From NCBI GenBank assembly GCA_029817715.1, contig JARUPY010000387.1, positions 1,798,001 to 1,862,000 of the forward strand: a stretch of 64,000 nucleotides of DNA, in the 5' to 3' direction. The stretch is from Melastoma dodecandrum (lineage: Eukaryota; Streptophyta; Magnoliopsida; Myrtales; Melastomataceae). Below the pieces are notes generated by a model, which made no database searches, was not told where the DNA came from, and saw only the letters and a program-made list of their open reading frames with translations. The translations under genes were made by a program, and so were the position numbers. Of this stretch, positions 34,561-48,737 are shown piece by piece. How positions within the stretch are numbered: position 1 is the stretch's first letter; each line of letters begins with the position of its first letter.

Positions 34561-36562
34561 GGCGGAAGAAGGATTGAGTCGGGGGTGGTGGTGGTGGTGA
34601 AGAAGGAAAGTGTCTTCTGGACTTGAGAGTTGAAATGAAATGAGAGGACAAATAATAATAATCCTTCCTTTTTTTAATTTCTCTTTGGAAGGATGAAGGA
34701 GACCACTAGTTAGTAATGTCGGCTGGGGGGTCGTCATTGATATATCCGAGCTGGTCGGTCGGTCTGTTCGCCAACGGATATTTTTTTTTTTTTTCATAAA
34801 CCACCGGGGGGTCATTTTCATAGTCCAACGGCTTTCGAGGAGGAGGAGGAGGAGGAGGTCCTTCTCGTCCAAACAAAAAATGCCGAAATGTCAAAAAGAT
34901 TAGAAAAAGAAGTTACCGTTGATTGGGGTTGGATTGAGGGGAGAGAGTTCCAACTCGGTGAAAGCCCAATTAAACCGAAGCCCATCTAAACTCAAGCCCA
35001 CTGACGTGATAATCCCCCCCAAAAAATAACAATTAAAACACTTGTTTAATTATATTTAAAAAAAAAAGAAATATATTTAAAACCATCGGCCCAACCAGAA
35101 ACTAATAACACTTAAAAAGTTGAAAGGGGGGGGAGGGGGTTTGAGAACCGGCGGCGGTTAAATGACTTGGCATCTCAACTAACATAATTAATTAATTAAT
35201 CACCTCCCCCTACACACTCAATCATCTCATCCTGTCCGCAATTTAAGTATAAAGATTTCTCTATTTTCCCATTTTTTTAATTTATAAAAAAAAGAAGAGA
35301 AGAGAAAACAGTCGCCCTCAATAAAGGAAAAATAATAAAATAATAATAATAATGGGATTTGTTTTTTCTCTATTTGGTTTTATTTTATGAAGTGAGTGAA
35401 GTTCCCTTGGTGTTTATTCCCTTTTTATTCCTTTTGTCATCACCTCCTTTGGATGGGTAGAGAGGAGATGGGGATGCCCTCACCTCACCTCACCTCACAA
35501 TCCACCACCAGCAGCTCGTGATGATGATTATTCAAAGGCTAATGTCATGCTCACAAGTAAGTAATTAGGTGGGATCGGCTACGATAAACCTGAGAAACAA
35601 AAGGCAAGTGAACCACCAACAAAGGTTTTCCTTCTTCTTAAACTCGTATGATATCTGCTTTTAACAATTTACCTGTGTGTTGTAAGAAGGATGAATAATC
35701 AACATAAAATAATGGTTTAGATAGTATTTATTATTATGGAGATTCCACGCTAAGAAGAATTTTATTACATAAGTTCACTTCCCGCTGACATTATGCATCA
35801 TCCACGTGTGTCTAATAACCCTTCAAAAGGGATTGGTTAATCGTTCCCTTCTTCTCCCATAAAACATTCGATACCACGAACTAAATTCCTTTCTGACAAT
35901 TCCCACCAAAATTCAGCCCTACGAATCTTACCCTTAATTCGCAGATAAAAAAATAAACTCTTTAAATATCATTATTAAGTCGTGATTTTGGTAAAATTTA
36001 TGACCACGGAGCCTTTTCGGTTCTTATAAAAGTCGAGACGCGATTTTAAACTCGGACCGAGACATATTTAATGAAAATATGCAAATAAGTACTCTTATGA
36101 AAGTCGTGTCCGACGGTAGAAACTAAAAAAAAAAAAGAAAAAGGGTTGATGCGATTATGATTTCATCTGACATTGACACACTGATGATGATAAGTTTGAG
36201 AATAGGATCTCTTGATTAATTTGAATTAATTATTAGACTTTAGGAAAAAGGTAAAAATAGTATCAGTAACTAGCATGAATTTTGTTTAATTAGTTTCGAG
36301 TATTAATCAGGGGAGAAAGTAGGGGAAGCGATTTTCTTACCACGTATAAGAGTCAAAGGGAGCATAATAAATGTATTAAAAAAATAAAAATAAGAAAGGA
36401 ATAAGTCGAAGAGGACTTGGCTTGGCTTTGGTTCAACCCCCCCACAAAACAACTCTTTAACACACAGCCCCCGTCTTCTTCCGCCTCGGAAGGAAGAGGA
36501 GGAGAAGACGAGGAGGTCAGACACATCTGACCAAATTGGGGTTGGGAATCCCGTCCAACAAC
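34561..36562. other. Divergent intergenic region between DRP1 and the uncharacterised plus-strand gene
   Basis: About 2 kb. It holds a (GAG)7 run at 34837-34857, three AAGCCCA motifs at about 34963-35001 and AT-rich low-complexity blocks, and should contain both promoters. No exon is recognised. Confidence 0.45.
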
Positions 36563-37552
36563 ATGAAGTGCAAGAAGCACCTGGGCGACCTCAGCAGCAC
36601 CGTCGGAGTCTGCGCCTCCTGCCTTCGCGACCGCCTCTTCATCCTCATCGCCTCCCAGGCCCAGGCTCAGGCTCAGGCTCAGGCCCAGGCCGAGATCGAC
36701 GACCACGACGATTGTGAAGGCGTCGCCCCGGGCCCCGACCCCGACCCCGACCCCGACCCTCTGCCTCCAGCCCCTCATCCCCCTCGGTTCCCCCCTTCGG
36801 TCTCCCCTCCCGTCGGCCGCCACCGGAAGTCCTCCTCCTCCTACGATCACCCTGTACAACGCCCCCATCGCCACCGCCGCCGCTTCTTCAGCACCCCACA
36901 GGTCGGGCCTGCCTTCTCCGGCAACCCCAACCCAGCAGTCCATGCGCCGAGCGATTTCCTGCCGGAGAAGAAGCCGTCGAGGTTTTCTCTCCTCAGGCTC
37001 CTCCTTAGGAAAGGATCCGAGAAGGTCGCAGGCAACGTGCCGCCGAATCCCAATCCAACCTCGCAGCCAACCTCCTCCTCCTCCTCGTCCATCTTCGGCC
37101 TCTGGAAGAAGAAGAAGCCGCAACCCTCTTCCTTCACTGGTTCCGCAATGTCCGGGTCCGCCGGCAGGAGGAAGTGCTCCGCCGTAGTCTCCAACCGGGG
37201 AATGTCGCCGGCCGGAGGAGGATCTGACGAGGACGAAGATCTATCCCCGTCCAACAGCGGTTACTCCTCCGAGGACTGTCCGCACTCGTGGAAGAGGACG
37301 CCAGCATCGTCAGCCGCCTTCGTGACGCCAAGGAGAGTGACGACGACGCCGCACCACCCGAGGAGCCGGTCGGGGTTTGCGTTCTGCCTGAGCCCGCTCG
37401 TGAGGACTAACCCGGGCGGGAATTGGAAGAACAAGGGGGGAATGCTGCCGGGGGAGACTGGTTATTCCGGGAGCCTGGCGGATGCGGCGCCGTTATGCAA
37501 GAACAGGTCGAGGAAGCTCGCGGACTTAGGCCGAGGGGAGTATCGGCGATGA
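36563..37552 (+). CDS. Uncharacterised plant protein with N-terminal Cys/His motif (At2g44600/At3g60200-like)
   Basis: A single exon of 329 aa starting MKCKKHLGDLSSTVGVCASC. C3-x2-H6 and C17-x2-C20 could bind one zinc ion, followed by LRDRL. Most of the remainder is low complexity: a QAQAQAQ run, a DPDPDPDP run, proline/serine-rich stretches and basic patches. Islands that look conserved are RFSLLRLLLRK, SIFGLWKKKKP, acidic DEDEDLSPSNSGYSSED and the C-terminal SRKLADLGRGEYRR. There is no signal peptide or membrane span; basic clusters hint at the nucleus or membrane edge. From memory, the Arabidopsis genes of unknown function beside DRP1D and DRP1E look similar, which is why I use that label. 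An earlier in-frame ATG at 36536 would add nine residues but breaks the conserved start. Confidence 0.75.
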   Translation: MKCKKHLGDLSSTVGVCASCLRDRLFILIASQAQAQAQAQAQAEIDDHDDCEGVAPGPDPDPDPDPLPPAPHPPRFPPSVSPPVGRHRKSSSSYDHPVQRPHRHRRRFFSTPQVGPAFSGNPNPAVHAPSDFLPEKKPSRFSLLRLLLRKGSEKVAGNVPPNPNPTSQPTSSSSSSIFGLWKKKKPQPSSFTGSAMSGSAGRRKCSAVVSNRGMSPAGGGSDEDEDLSPSNSGYSSEDCPHSWKRTPASSAAFVTPRRVTTTPHHPRSRSGFAFCLSPLVRTNPGGNWKNKGGMLPGETGYSGSLADAAPLCKNRSRKLADLGRGEYRR

Positions 37553-39405
37553 CCCCTCCCCATCCCTCCCTCGCTCAGCCGGTGGACTCTCCTACAAATC
37601 GCCGTTGACCTTGACTTTCTCGCCCGAATCGGACGGCGGAGATGATGGGGGCGAGAAATTGGGTCTGTAAAATCCTTCTCTCTTTTTTTTTTTTTCATTT
37701 AACAATTTTTTTGGGGGGGATTTTGATTTCGACACAGATTGACTGGGAATTGCTATGTGAATTACGGTCATATAACTCTTTAATTGTGGTGGTGGTGATG
37801 AACAGTAAGTAATAAATAAATACATAGTTTTGTTTGGTAACATTGGCATTTATGTTTTGTCCATTTTATTGTCTTTGGTTGGGGAGGGGGGGGGGACCTT
37901 CCCATGACTATCTTGTTTAAAATAAAGCTGGATCTTTGGCATTATTATTAGCATCATCATCATTATTGAACGCAACCCATTTAGTGGATCGTGGAGGAGA
38001 GTATTAATTGCTTATTGATCTTGGTTTTTTTTTTTGAATTTGAATTGCCAATGTAATAATCTCTTATTGATTTGGGAAAGGTTAACGACTCGAAGAGGGT
38101 CCATGGGGGACGACACGTGTCAACACCCAGTAAAGTCTGAACCCAATTAGAAGTTGGGGTTTTGGGTGGGAGGAGGAGAACCAGCCTTTTAAGCCAGCCA
38201 AGAACAGCTCCTCCAACACAACACAGGAAAAAGTGGGTCTTGTTCCTATTTTTCTAAAGGCCTGCCAGGCAGAATTGGCATCATGTGAAATCATCCTAAC
38301 CCACAAATCTCGTTCCAAGTGGGAAATTTTGTTATTTGTGATGGTTTTTTTGGAGAATAATGATGTGCGTCCCATGATTTTGAAGAAGTCTGTGGATTGA
38401 GAGAGCATGTGGGATGAGAGCAAAGTGTAGAGTCTTTGAACATCTTAGCGGTGGTGGGGTCAGATCGGAACTAGGACAAGGAAAAAGATGGACGAGTGAG
38501 AGGAGATAGAAACGGGTATCGGGAACTTTTGAGAATCCTTCTTTCTGAAGAAGAGAGTAGTAGTAAAAAGGGGCTTTCTATGTTTGGTTGCCGTAGGAAT
38601 GATTAGATTTTGTTGCCTTTTTTGAGAGGGGGGTTGTTAACTTACTCTGCACTCGAAACTGAATTCGGGTGTTTCTTGTTAAGCTGTCTGTCTGTCTGTC
38701 TGTCTGTTTTCTTTCTTGGGATTTGGTGGTGCAGAAGACAAGAGTAAGTTGGCTTAGGTTTGAAGCCAAAAGCTGAAGCCAGCCAAACACCCCAACGTAA
38801 ATCTTCCTCCTCCCTTGACTCTTACTCATCATAATAACTTCAATAAAATTCCCACCTCCCGCGCCTCGTTATTGTTTTCGGTCAAAGCCATCCGTTTCAG
38901 GTTAAATAAAACCAGCTACGTATAATTTCAAACTCAAGTTCCCGGAACCAAATACGTCAATCCTTCATATAATATAATGTAAATCTGGGTCAAATTCCGA
39001 CAGAATCCAATTGGGGGGGGGGGGGGGAGCTGCAAGTAATTTATTAAACCCGAAGGGTCCAGGCAACAAGATTAAGATGGGGTTGGCTATGTGAATACCT
39101 CCTCGTCACAATCTCCTCGCATCCATACTTGACTCCGTGAATACCACCGTTTCCCAAACATACTCCCTCCCGTGTGTACACATAAAATGAATGAAAAAGT
39201 AAAGGATGTGAAATCATGGTTGCTGGTTCGGATAAATATTAGATTCGTCCACCTCACACGCAAATATTTTTAAAAAGAAAAAAAAAAGTCAACTAAGTTC
39301 TTTTTTAACAAAAAGTCATTCTCGAAATTCATAACATAAAAGAAGCATCATCCTTATTTTCTTACATAACTCCGCTCCCCCCCCCCCCATCTTATCTCAG
39401 TAAAA
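37553..39405. other. Intergenic region with simple repeats
   Basis: Holds a (CTGT)6 microsatellite at 38684-38707, a run of 15 G at 39013-39027 and a run of about 12 C near 39377-39388. The minus open frame at 38423-38082 has no family features. No exon is recognised. Confidence 0.45.
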
Positions 39406-42274
<2,869 letters not shown>

Positions 42275-42529
42275 CTACTTACCCTTCGCCCGGCGATCGA
42301 AATTTTTCCTCGACGCCAGACAAAACAGATCGGAAATCCTTCCTTAGGCGTAGGATCTCGTCGGAGGTCGGAGATCGGGAAGATCGATCGAGTACGACGA
42401 GATCCCGCGGCAGCGTCTGGAATCGCGTTTTCGCTTCACGTCGTCTCTCAAACCCGCTTTTCCTTCTCCGTCTCGGCGAATTCTTTTTTTTTCTTTTTTG
42501 TGTTAATTCGGCATTTCCTTTTTCTGAAT

Positions 42530-43202
42530 TTATAGTAAAAATTTTCGGGGGAATTCATTGGGGATTTTTTTTAAATTCATCTTTGATTCGTGAAATAAAT
42601 TGAAGTAGGAAAATGTGGAGCAGACTGAGAAATTCATGCTATTAACCGTTCGCATACTTAGGAACGGATATGGATAGAGCAGATTATATAATCTAGCAGC
42701 ACAGTATGCAGGAGCCGGATAGTTAGATTCGGATGGCATCGCTGTCGAGTTCGAAGGCTCGACCGTGATCTCCACCTTCATGCCTCGATCGCATTGATTG
42801 AATCCAGGGCACACGAAGTACCCCGTGCCGGGACTTGCTAAGGAAATGGTAGTTTCTCCTCCACCAAAGGAGTAGAGAGCTGCACCCGTGTTGCATCGCG
42901 CGTAGTCCTCTCCCGTGACCTTCTCGACGCCGTACTCTTTTTCGTTCCTGAAAACTGAAGAAACCAAAACAAAAGCAAAGAAGGCCACGGTTATTAGTGC
43001 CTGAGCAAACTTCCCTCGAGAATGAAAGGAACCACCCGTGAGATCCTAATCTACCAAGGGTGTCGCCCACGACAAACTTCTCGTGGGCAGCCCAGCTCTG
43101 GTAGTCCCTGTTGGTGCACCATCCGGAGAAGACATGCTCGGCAGCGTAGGTCATGACAGGAGCCGCAACCAGGAGAACCAGAAATCCGTGGACCGCTTTC
43201 AT
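42530..43202 (-). CDS. Phytocyanin-like (early nodulin-like/uclacyanin-type) protein lacking copper histidines
   Basis: Two exons on minus, 43202-43055 and 42954-42530, give 190 aa. A signal peptide (MKAVHGFLVLLVAAPVMTYA) precedes a plastocyanin-like domain with FVVGDTLVFRN, DYARCNTG, YFVCPGFNQCDRGMKVEITV. Compared with stellacyanin-type sites (His, Cys, His, Gln/Met), the first His is Tyr57, Cys98 is kept, the second His is Gln103 and the axial Met108 is kept. Copper binding is therefore unlikely, as in early nodulin-like proteins, which are extracellular arabinogalactan-like proteins of unclear role. The C-terminal 75 residues are not a typical GPI signal, so the 3' end may be altered or another intron may exist. 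TATATAAAG on minus at 43254-43246 lies 44 nt before the ATG. Confidence 0.8.
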
Positions 43203-43245
43203 TGTGATCCCTTGGGTATACCAATCCGTGGAACGATGAAATGCG

Positions 43246-43254
43246 CTTTATATA
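43246..43254 (-). promoter_or_regulatory. TATA box of the phytocyanin-like gene
   Basis: TATATAAAG on minus, 44 nt upstream of the start codon at 43202, implying a very short leader. Confidence 0.5.
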
Positions 43255-43953
43255 GGGGAAAAACATTATCATGTTTGGATCAGGACATCTATGAGATACA
43301 AATGATCGTAGTCGGACGGACATCTTGTTCATTTTCAGGACAAATTCAACCAGGGCATCGGATGCCTTGGAATCTTGCCCTCGGCCCGGAGCCGCGGTGG
43401 CCGGATGGTTGACTAGGTTAAGGATACTGATGATTAGTGTCCCCGGGAGTGTTTGAACGTTTACCCATAACAAGAAGTACTATATCAGATATTTTCGACC
43501 CGATGGGCTGTATTCTTTAGAAGACCCTGTTCATGCTTCAAGTGAGTCCACGGCGTAGGAACTCGTGCCAGTGATACAGGCACACGAGTGGTCGATCGCG
43601 ACTAGACCAAGCCATTCTAGTTCCTTGGTACGACTCCTCTGTAGCGTCGTGAATCGCACATTGGTTGCAAGTGTCTCGGAGGATGTCATCGGAGGTATAT
43701 ATACTCGAGGACAATGAACAGAACGCAGGCTTGGAAGAGCAAATTTTGACAACCAGTTGCCACAGAGGTTTTCTATTCTGATGAAGTCGGGTTGAAATGT
43801 GAGTTGTCTATTAGGAGGAGGGTCGTTACTTCCGATTAAAAAGTTCTTGCGAATGCCTATGAGCATGCCCGGCTTCAACGAAAAATCGTCGCCGGCAATA
43901 CCGATCATGCCTTTTACTTATATTTCATTTCTGCAGAACACATAAATTTGCTA
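43255..43953. other. Gene-free stretch between the phytocyanin and PMEI genes
   Basis: About 700 bp with no exon recognised. Confidence 0.45.
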
Positions 43954-44547
43954 TTAACTGGTTGCTTCCTGGACGGGCAACCTTCTTAACTCGCTCATGA
44001 TCGAAAGCGAAATTGCGCACAAATGAAACACGTCGTTATTCCTATTCTCCATTGGAGAAACCGTACCTTCCTTCTCCGCAAACCCTTCCTCGCAAGTGGA
44101 AGACGCATCCATCACCGAACTCAAGTATATGTTTGCGTCGTTGTACCTCCCCTCATCGTAAGCTTCGGCCGCGTCCGCCAGAGTCGGGATCGAATCCGAG
44201 TATAGCTCCGAGCAATCCTCCAGGCACCCTTGCACGTAAGGATCGAGGCTCTCGTTCTCGAGGATCCCGTTCACAAAGTCCCTGGTGCCGGTGACGTTCT
44301 CCGCGAGAATATCGATCGAGATCCGCCCCAGTTCTGTCAGATTCTCCGCCAGGTTGCCTTGGGGGTACGACTCGAAGGAGGCCACGCAAAATCCGTAGTC
44401 GACATTGGGATTCGCTTTCGAACAGCGGGAGCACGCATCGGCGATGAGATCGTCGGAGGACGATGAAGCATCCCCGTGGAGGAAGGGGCCCGAGGCCATG
44501 AAGAAATAAAACAGGAAGAAAGACACGGGACCAGTGGCAGAACTCAT
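43954..44547 (-). CDS. Pectin methylesterase/invertase inhibitor-domain protein
   Basis: A single exon of 197 aa from MSSATGPVSFFLFYFFMASG, whose hydrophobic start is a signal peptide. The mature protein has the PMEI four-helix pattern: LIADACSRCSKANPNVDYGFC with paired cysteines, a helix DILAENVTGTRDFVNGIL, then CLEDCSELYSDSIPTLADA, SSVMDASSTCEEGF and a last helix ISLSIMSELRRLP. Such inhibitors act in the cell wall or vacuole on pectin methylesterase or acid invertase; the sequence does not tell which. It resembles the putative invertase inhibitor group. An upstream in-frame Met at 44616 would add 23 hydrophobic residues but is less likely because the signal peptide is already complete. It neighbours the phytocyanin gene on the same strand without an obvious shared promoter. 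Confidence 0.82.
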   Translation of the reverse strand: MSSATGPVSFFLFYFFMASGPFLHGDASSSSDDLIADACSRCSKANPNVDYGFCVASFESYPQGNLAENLTELGRISIDILAENVTGTRDFVNGILENESLDPYVQGCLEDCSELYSDSIPTLADAAEAYDEGRYNDANIYLSSVMDASSTCEEGFAEKEGTVSPMENRNNDVFHLCAISLSIMSELRRLPVQEATS

Positions 44548-45429
44548 CTTTGCAGCCAAAGATGTGAATCGAACTGGGACGATCTCGAAGAACAATAAAT
44601 GGAGGACGAAGAACAAGTGGGGGGGGGGGGGAGATTTGATGGGTCACCACAGCGACCAAATAGTCATCCAGTGCTGTTAGGTTCTCCGTTCTTTTTCCTT
44701 TGTCGGATTGGCTTACTTCCCTTATCCTCTAAAAGAAAATGGACGTGATGTTTGTTTTCCTTCTTCCCGATGTTGCTACACGTTACCGCATGCTGTCCCT
44801 TTTGTTTTTATTATAGCTAATTATTTCGTATCAGGAGGCGGCCCACGAATCATATGGGCCTAATTTACAAAATGGGCCTAAATATGGGGCTTAATAATCC
44901 TCGTTACCTCATCCCATTCCCCACTCAACTTTTTTTATTTATTTAAATAAACATGTAATTAAAAATATTTTTTAATATTAATGCCCCGACTAAAAGGGTT
45001 TAAGTTTTACTAGGAAAATTACTGAATGAAGTAAGTCGAAAAAAATATCGTAAAATAGAATAAAAAATTTCGAAATTTCTATAATACGGTACGAAGTCGA
45101 ATTTAATTTTTGAATTCGAATTCATAAAGTTTCACTACTTTAATAGGAGTTTTTGAAATTTCATTTTATAAGATTGATTTTTTCTTTAGATAAAGAGGCT
45201 TTGTAACTGTATTTTAATAATTTTAAATTTTTTTACGAATTATCTTTTTAGCCGGTAAAACGGAATAAATCACTAAGTTTTACAGGGTTCTCTAACAATT
45301 CTGTATTACAAAGTAGTTTAGTTATAAGAAAGAAGTACAAAGGTTGTCTGGAGGGGGGAGGGGGTCTACAAACGAGATAAGAGGGAAAAACAAAACCCTC
45401 GGAAGCGCCAGCTAACAACGCCAACACCC
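44548..45429. other. Divergent intergenic region between PMEI and TGD4-like genes
   Basis: About 880 bp. It holds a run of 13 G near 44619-44631 and two ATGGGCCTAA site II/UP1 motifs near 44858 and 44872, then AT-rich sequence. The motifs could serve either gene. Confidence 0.4.
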
Positions 45430-48313
45430 ATGGCTAGACTCAGGACGGCGATGGACGCCCATTTCTGGGACCTCAACGTTGCCACCCCGCTTTCCCTCGT
45501 CGACGCCTCCGCCAAGCTAGTCCCCGGCGACACCCCGCCAGCCGACGCCGCCGTCGCCAGCCGCGTCCTCCGGGTTCAGCAGCTCTCCTTCCTTAGGAAC
45601 GGCATTCCCTTCGGGATTGTCCCCTCTTGGGCTCCCAACTTCGGGGAGGGCTCCTGTTCCTTCTCCCTTCAGTCCCTCCTCCTCCGCCCGAACTTCGCCA
45701 ACTGGTGAGGATCGCCGAGCCGAAGCTCGCGCTTCCCGGTCTCTTGATGATTTTAGGTGCTTTGGTTTCCATAGTATGACTCGCGGTTTCTACTTTTCAA
45801 CAAAAGAACACTCCTGTGCTATCCTTAGGAAAGGTGATGCTTTTGTTTATGCAGATGGCTTCATCTTGCCGCGTTGCGTTCCTAGCTGTTTTCTGTTTAC
45901 TTTTTGTCTATGAATGGGTTAATGGCTGCGAATTCTCTATGTTCATGAAGGTGGCTTGGTTTAGTTGGGCAGTTCCAGCCGGGAAAATTGATCAAAGCTA
46001 TTAAAAAGGAGATTTCTAATGTTGAGGAATGGGATCTTTGGGCTGTAAGAGATGTGGGAAAGCATATGTTGGACAAGTCACTCTATTCTGTCGGGTTGAT
46101 CTTCCAGCTGGCGTTGTCGCCCTCGACATCAATTGCTGTCAGCACTGAAAAGGATGGCGATAAGGCGAACAGCAGGAAGAAGCTGATGCTTTTCAGCAAG
46201 GCATGAGCTCGAATCCCTTCGTCTACTTAATGTTTTGAATCCTTTGGACATTTGGTACCCACATTTATATTTGGTGATTGAATTTCATCCATCTTACACC
46301 GAATTTAAGGGGCGCGTTGTTGTTGTTTTCAGGATATAATACATTCATGTCAAGTTATTTAAATTTGGAAAGCCTAACATATAATTTTGAAAAAATAACT
46401 TCCCCGTCACTGTATGAATAATTTTTCTGGCGGAAGAGCCTGTTTTGACCTAATGTCGTGGTTATATAATGTCCTCCCTGTTAAGGTTTAGAAGTGATTT
46501 TTTTTTGTGAAATTCTCTGAGGAGAAAACTGTGCATGGTTTGTCAGAATTGACAATTTTGGAAGTGAGTCCTTTCTTCTCCATGAAAGGACTCACTTCGT
46601 TTTTTTCTTACATAAGGAGAATTTTTTCCTTCGTTTCTTCTTACATAAGGATGCTTGCAATTGCGCCCTTGCAGGTTCCTAATCATGACATTTTCATGGA
46701 GGCTGCATGGCCTGGCTTGTTTATTGATGGCAAAGGCAGATACTGGGATGTTCCGGAGTCGCTATCTTTAGACTTTTTGTCCCATGCGACAGATGATGGA
46801 TTTCGATATCGTTTCGGTATACACAAAAATGGTGGTCTTCCCCAGGCTGTTAATGCAACTGAGGGTGAAGTGCCTTCAACTTTGATGCCTGGATTATGTG
46901 CTATGGCTGCTTTCTCTTATGAGAAGAGTAGAGATTTTTGGAGGCAAGAAGAGACCAGAGAGGATGTAGTCATAGAAACGGAAAAGGGATTGTTTTGGAG
47001 ACCTGCTTATGATGTGCGACTTAAAGAACCTCATGCTTCGGTTTCTGGAATAATTGGTAACCTTCACTCATTTATTTATAGTTTCCTGAATTTGTTTTTT
47101 GTAATGAGGAACATCTTTCGACCCAATTACCATGTTACTTTATCTCAATTATTAAGTCTACTCCCTCGCTTTAACTGTGCCATATGGTTTCCTTAATATA
47201 TGTGTATATTTATACAAATTCATCACTTAATTAAGAGTGCTTGTGTTGTGTCCTTCCTCTACTCATTCTGCATTTACATGGAGTGGCATCAGTTTTTCGT
47301 GTTAAATTGAGGAGAATAAATATATTTAGACTCTTATAGCATTTGTCTGTTCATTTTGTCTTTCTTTTGCATTGTTTTAGTTTTTAGAAGCATCCAACAG
47401 TGGTGTACAATCATCTGGAAAGATGAAAAAAATTCTCCACTTTGACTGCGGCTCATGTGGCTACATGAAGAAATAGGATTGTACTGTTTAGTGAAATTGT
47501 CTTTTGAAAAAACCAGATGTTAGGATCAACGACTTTTAAGAACTATTGCCGTACTTGATTCAGATATATAAAATGGTACGTGAAGGGAATGTCATTCTCA
47601 AGTTGCATTGATAGAGACTATTTGGCTCAATATGTGACGTATAATCTTTTATTTCAGGGGGAGCATGCACGGCTTGGTTCTGGAATGGGAACGGCCCCTT
47701 CGCCGGTGAAGCAAGGGAGATGGCAAATGTATCTGTGCCAACTCAGAAGAGGAGTCCTTTCAGTGGGGATTTATTTTGTTCAATCTGTTATACAATCCAA
47801 CATGGGAAGTTCAGGAAATACCATAATGACATGACTCGTTTCGATGCTCGGGTAGACATGTCTTCTGCATCAGCATTAGCTCGAAGAGTGTTCAACTTTT
47901 TGAGGCGCGCATCCACGGACTCGTCTACTCTGGCATCTTCTTCTCCCAGGCTTAGTTTGATCTTTCAACAGCAGGTAACTTTTCGCCAACTATTCCTCAC
48001 CCAACAGGGCATTTAGCATTTAACTATAATTCTTCTTTAACTCTTGTGCTTACAAACTTGTTGAACAATCTTGATCAAAGGAAGTGACCTTTCGTAACAA
48101 TGCTTCTTTTAATAGGTTGTTGGGCCCATCGTGTTTCGCATGGACTCGAGGTTTGTGCTAGATCCCTCATTGGGCAAGCAGCAGTCCCTTGTCGAGGACT
48201 TTGTTTGCAGCTTGAGCTACTCTCTCAGGCTCTTGAACTCGGGGAAGGTGGTCGCCTGGTATTCCCCAAAAAGGAAAGAGGGAATGATAGAGCTGCGACT
48301 GTTCGAGTTCTGA
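45430..48313 (+). CDS. TRIGALACTOSYLDIACYLGLYCEROL 4-like chloroplast outer-envelope lipid-transfer protein
   Basis: Five exons (45430-45704, 45951-46200, 46675-47056, 47658-47974, 48116-48313) join in frame to 473 aa. Landmarks are MARLRTAMDAHFWDLN at the start, GKHMLDKSLYSVG, EAAWPGLFIDGKGRYWDVPE, HASVSGIIGG and the end KVVAWYSPKRKEGMIELRLF. Arabidopsis TGD4 is a beta-barrel-like outer-envelope protein that binds phosphatidic acid and helps move lipids from the endoplasmic reticulum to the plastid. The start MARLRTAxDxxFWDLN matches the TGD4 paralog that I recall as At2g44640 better than TGD4 itself, so the function is by family only. Intron 2 starts with GC (AGCAAG|GCATGA, 46201); the continuing frame would end at once at TGA. 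Intron 2 also holds a 15-bp perfect hairpin. Confidence 0.88.
46561..46598 (+). repeat. Perfect 15-bp inverted repeat (hairpin) in intron 2 of the TGD4-like gene
   Basis: GAAGTGAGTCCTTTC (46561-46575) and GAAAGGACTCACTTC (46584-46598) are exact reverse complements around an 8-nt loop. A direct repeat TTCTTACATAAGGA follows twice between about 46604 and 46650, close to the acceptor at 46674. Confidence 0.85.
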
Positions 48314-48617
48314 AGCGCATGCCTGTAACCTTTCCTGGAACTGTTGTTTCTTCTTTGATATCCTTTCTCCATTGTTTCGAACTGGGCAGTAGCTGCTAGC
48401 AAATCTTCTCCACTGAAGTCATTCCTTGATTCCTTATGAACATCAGAGAAGGGATTATGATGATGAACTACTAAACCCACAGTTTCCCTCCTTGGCATTT
48501 TTACAGTTAGAATTCTTGAGTTTTTACATGGTTAGAGATTATGTTAAATATACCTCAATCCCACACCGAGGAAATGAAATTAATGGCCTGAGATTAGCAC
48601 TATAAGTCTTTATTTTT

Positions 48618-48660
48618 AGGCCCGAGTTGGGCCGAGTCGGTTGAACGAGTTAAGGCCCAT
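48618..48660 (+). promoter_or_regulatory. Site II elements upstream of the ATP synthase delta' gene
   Basis: AGGCCC (48618-48623), TTGGGCC (48627-48633) and AGGCCCAT (48653-48660) lie 78-120 nt before the ATG. Site II motifs are known to be enriched in promoters of nuclear genes for mitochondrial respiration. Confidence 0.45.
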
Positions 48661-48737
48661 TTTATACCCCTTTTTACTGCTTTCTCACACAGAACAGACT
48701 CAAGCCGAAACCCATCGCCACCTCGAAGCAGGCACAG

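Noticed and set aside
34366..34872. 168-codon minus-strand frame around the DRP1 start
   Set aside because: Only the part from 34560 is real DRP1 exon 1; the upstream part is 5' UTR with low-complexity leucine and lysine runs.
36353..37123. 256-codon minus-strand frame
   Set aside because: Antisense to the low-complexity uncharacterised gene; Gly/Arg/Val-rich composition follows from codon complementarity.
28661..39388. Microsatellites and homopolymers (CT, CTGT, GAG, long G and C runs) as functional elements
   Set aside because: Ordinary simple repeats of plant intergenic DNA with no supporting context; the G and C runs are also prone to sequencing error.
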